A stretch of DNA of 7,056 nucleotides, from NCBI GenBank assembly GCA_021823635.1, contig JAKANT010000084.1, positions 1 through 7,056 on the forward strand, written 5' to 3'. The notes under the pieces are model-generated. The model did not search any database. It saw only the letters and a program-made list of their open reading frames with translations, and was not told the DNA's origin. Positions 5,412-7,056 of the stretch are shown piece by piece (position 1 is the stretch's first letter; each line of letters starts with the position of its first letter). The DNA is from Pseudomonadota bacterium (lineage in GTDB: Bacteria > Pseudomonadota > Gammaproteobacteria > Burkholderiales > Burkholderiaceae_F). Both the position numbers and the translations under genes were made by a program.

Positions 5412-5954
5412 ATGCGCAGCGAGCGCGGCAATACGCTGATCGGACTGGTGGCCGGCCTGGTGCTCGGGCTGGCGCTGGCGGTGGCGGTGGCGGTCTATCT
5501 GACGCGCGCGCCGGTGCCATTCGTCAACAAGGTGCAGCGGCCGACCGAGAACGTGAACCCCGCCGCCGACGGCAAGCTGCCCGATCCGAACCAGCCTCTG
5601 TACAGCAAACCGATCGAGCCGCCGAAGACGGACGCCAAGCTCGATGCGCGCACCGACCCGCTGGCGGCGCCGCCGCCGCCGGAAAAGGGGGTGCCGCCGG
5701 CGGAGGCCGCCGCGGCCGAGACGTCGCGCTACCTGTTGCAGGCCGGCGCCTTTCGCACGCCGGACGACGCCGACGCGATGCGGGCGCGGCTGGCGCTGCT
5801 GGGACTGGAGGCGCGCGTTTACCCGGTCGAGCAGGGTGGCGCCACACTGTATCGCGTGCGGCTCGGGCCGTACGGGCAGATCGACGACCTGAACCGCATC
5901 CGCAAGGAGCTCGCCGAAAACGGCATCGACAGCCAGATCGTGCGCATCAAGTAG
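5412..5954 (+). CDS. SPOR-domain inner-membrane protein (FtsN-like)
   Basis: A 180-aa bitopic membrane protein. The N-terminus MRSERGNTLIG precedes one transmembrane helix (about 9-30), whose ALAVAVAV core is encoded by a short GGTGGC-type repeat. VYLTRAPVPFVNKV follows; this membrane-exit VPFVNKV segment is familiar from betaproteobacterial proteins of this type. A Pro-rich periplasmic linker (43-103) leads to a C-terminal SPOR domain (104-180) containing YLLQAGAFRTPDDADAMRARL and LYRVRLGPYGQIDD. SPOR domains bind denuded glycan strands at the division septum, so a role in cell division or envelope remodelling is likely. The domain arrangement is that of FtsN, but the protein is shorter, and calling it FtsN itself is not justified. 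The ATG lies two bases after the argS stop, with GGAACGG (5397-5403) as a possible ribosome binding site, suggesting coupled translation. Confidence 0.93.
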   Translation: MRSERGNTLIGLVAGLVLGLALAVAVAVYLTRAPVPFVNKVQRPTENVNPAADGKLPDPNQPLYSKPIEPPKTDAKLDARTDPLAAPPPPEKGVPPAEAAAAETSRYLLQAGAFRTPDDADAMRARLALLGLEARVYPVEQGGATLYRVRLGPYGQIDDLNRIRKELAENGIDSQIVRIK

Positions 5955-6017
5955 TCCGCCGGCCCGTGTGGCGCGTTGGTCGCGCATCGAAGACCCGATC
6001 CCAGCGAGAGGCCCATC

Positions 6018-6659
6018 ATGACGTTCGACTCACACCGTCGCCTGCTACTGGCCGCCACGCTGGCGGCGCCGCTCGCAGCGCGCGCGCAGCGCGCGCCCGC
6101 CGAAGGCACCGACTACCGCCTGGTGGTGCCGCCGCAGCCGGTGGAAACCGGCAACAAGATCGAGGTGCTGGAGTTCTTCCAGTACGGTTGCCCGCACTGC
6201 TATGCGTTCAACCCGGAGCTGGAGGCGTGGCGCAAGAAGCTGGCGGCCGACGTCGAATACCGGCGCGTGCACGTGAACTGGGACGCGAGCACCGCCAATC
6301 ACACCAAGCTGTATTACGCGCTCGAGCAGCTCGGCCGCGCGAACGACGTGCACGACAAGGTGTTCGCGGCGATCCACGTCAACAAGAAGCGCATGCTGGA
6401 CGCCAACGAGATCGCGGACCTGGTCGCCGCCAACGGCATCGACCGCAAGCAATGGCTCGAGGTATTCAATTCTTTTTCGATCGCCACCCGGGCCAACCGC
6501 GCGATGCAGACCTGGCGCGCGTACAAGATCGACGGCACGCCGGCGCTGGCCGTGGACGGCAAGTTCGTCACCGCGCCGTCGATGGTCGGCAGCCGCGCCG
6601 GCGCGCTGGCGGTGATGGACTTCCTGATCCAGCGCGCGCGCGCGGAGCGCCGCAAGTAA
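6018..6659 (+). CDS. dsbA: Periplasmic thiol:disulfide interchange protein DsbA
   Basis: A 213-aa thioredoxin-fold oxidase that introduces disulfide bonds into exported proteins and is normally reoxidised by DsbB. Residues 1-23 form a signal peptide: RRLLLAATLAAPLA followed by a likely Ala-Arg-Ala cleavage site before Gln24. The active site is FFQYGCPHCYAFNP with the classical CPHC at 58-61; these are the only cysteines in the protein. The cis-proline loop is GTPALAVDG, with Thr174-Pro175. Between them lies the helical insertion (about 94-160), as in DsbA. The start at 6018 has GAGAGG (6006-6011) six bases upstream; an in-frame GTG at 5976 would put 14 residues before the signal peptide. The gene lies 63 bases after the SPOR gene with no obvious terminator between, so cotranscription is possible. 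The paired arginines before the hydrophobic core resemble a weak Tat motif. Confidence 0.95.
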   Translation: MTFDSHRRLLLAATLAAPLAARAQRAPAEGTDYRLVVPPQPVETGNKIEVLEFFQYGCPHCYAFNPELEAWRKKLAADVEYRRVHVNWDASTANHTKLYYALEQLGRANDVHDKVFAAIHVNKKRMLDANEIADLVAANGIDRKQWLEVFNSFSIATRANRAMQTWRAYKIDGTPALAVDGKFVTAPSMVGSRAGALAVMDFLIQRARAERRK

Positions 6660-6719
6660 TCGGTCGCCGGCCGAGCACGCAGTTCGCCGCGCGACGGCAT
6701 TGGCGGCAGCCGAACCGCG

Positions 6720-7056
6720 ATGAACGTCTTTCTCACCGGCGCCGGCAGCGGCATCGGCGCGGCCTTGGCGCGCGAGTACGCGGCACGCGGCGCCACTCTC
6801 GCCCTGGTCGGTCGCAGGCGCGCGGCGCTCGAGGCGCTGGCCGCCGCGTTGCCGGGCCGGCATTACGTCTACCCCGCCGACGTCAACGATCGCGACGCGA
6901 TGATCGCGGCCGCGGCCGCGTTCGAGGCGGCCAGCGGCGGCGCCGACCTGGTGATCGCCAACGCCGGCGTCTCGTTCGGCGTGCGCACCGAGGAGTACGA
7001 AGACCTCGAGGCGTTCCGAGAGACGCTCGCGACCAACGTGCTGGGCATCGCGCACA
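6720..7056 (+). CDS. Short-chain dehydrogenase/reductase, N-terminal part (runs off the window)
   Basis: The first 112 residues of an NAD(P)-dependent SDR oxidoreductase. The Rossmann glycine motif TGAGSGIG is at residues 6-13, directly after the start MNVFL. Arg32-Arg33 after the second strand (LVGRRR) suggests a preference for NADPH. The Asp-Val pair (54-55) that contacts adenine is present, as are the NAG motif (81-83) and Asn106 of the fourth helix region (TNVLG). The catalytic Ser-Tyr-Lys lies beyond the window end. The start at 6720 is fixed by its closeness to the glycine motif; the ribosome binding site is weak. The gene follows dsbA after 60 bases in the same direction. The substrate cannot be told from this part. 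Confidence 0.93.
   Translation, partial: MNVFLTGAGSGIGAALAREYAARGATLALVGRRRAALEALAAALPGRHYVYPADVNDRDAMIAAAAAFEAASGGADLVIANAGVSFGVRTEEYEDLEAFRETLATNVLGIAH

Noticed and set aside
5971..5985. Short hairpin GCGCG-TTGGT-CGCGC between the SPOR and dsbA genes
   Set aside because: A five-base all-GC stem without a T-run is too weak to call a terminator.

Overview
The window is about 7 kb of very GC-rich bacterial DNA with dense, short-spaced genes and a strong G/C third-position bias. The order argS, SPOR-domain protein, DsbA, short-chain dehydrogenase, together with the protein sequences, suggests a betaproteobacterium, most likely Burkholderiales. This is inference from remembered gene order and composition; no search was run. 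No tRNA, rRNA, insertion sequence, prophage or CRISPR array is visible, and the region looks chromosomal.

Layout. Bases 1-125 are the 3' end of an unrecognised plus-strand gene. It converges on a minus-strand three-gene operon read from 2150 down to 161. The first gene (2150-1128) encodes a 340-aa protein with a degenerate receiver-like N-terminus and a winged-helix-like C-terminal region. The second (1115-576) encodes a 179-aa MglA/COG2229-type small GTPase. The third (586-161) encodes a Roadblock/LC7 protein and overlaps the GTPase gene by 11 bases. Bases 2151-2500 hold no convincing gene but carry several inverted repeats and a probable promoter. They separate the operon from a divergent orphan ParA/MinD-type ATPase gene (2501-3328).

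Between parA and argS there is a minus-strand 38-aa single-pass membrane microprotein (3525-3409) with a very good ribosome binding site. A perfect 12-bp hairpin and a -10-like box precede argS (3694-5409). Two bases after argS comes an FtsN-like SPOR protein (5412-5954), then a periplasmic DsbA (6018-6659), and finally an SDR oxidoreductase cut by the window end (6720-7056).

The right half is housekeeping: arginyl-tRNA charging, a septal-peptidoglycan-binding membrane protein, and periplasmic disulfide formation. The left half is the more unusual part. A small GTPase, a Roadblock partner and a receiver-like adaptor form the toolkit used for polarity or positioning in other bacteria, and they lie back to back with a second positioning-type NTPase (ParA) that has no ParB beside it. 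That the two units act together is a hypothesis based on position and family resemblance.
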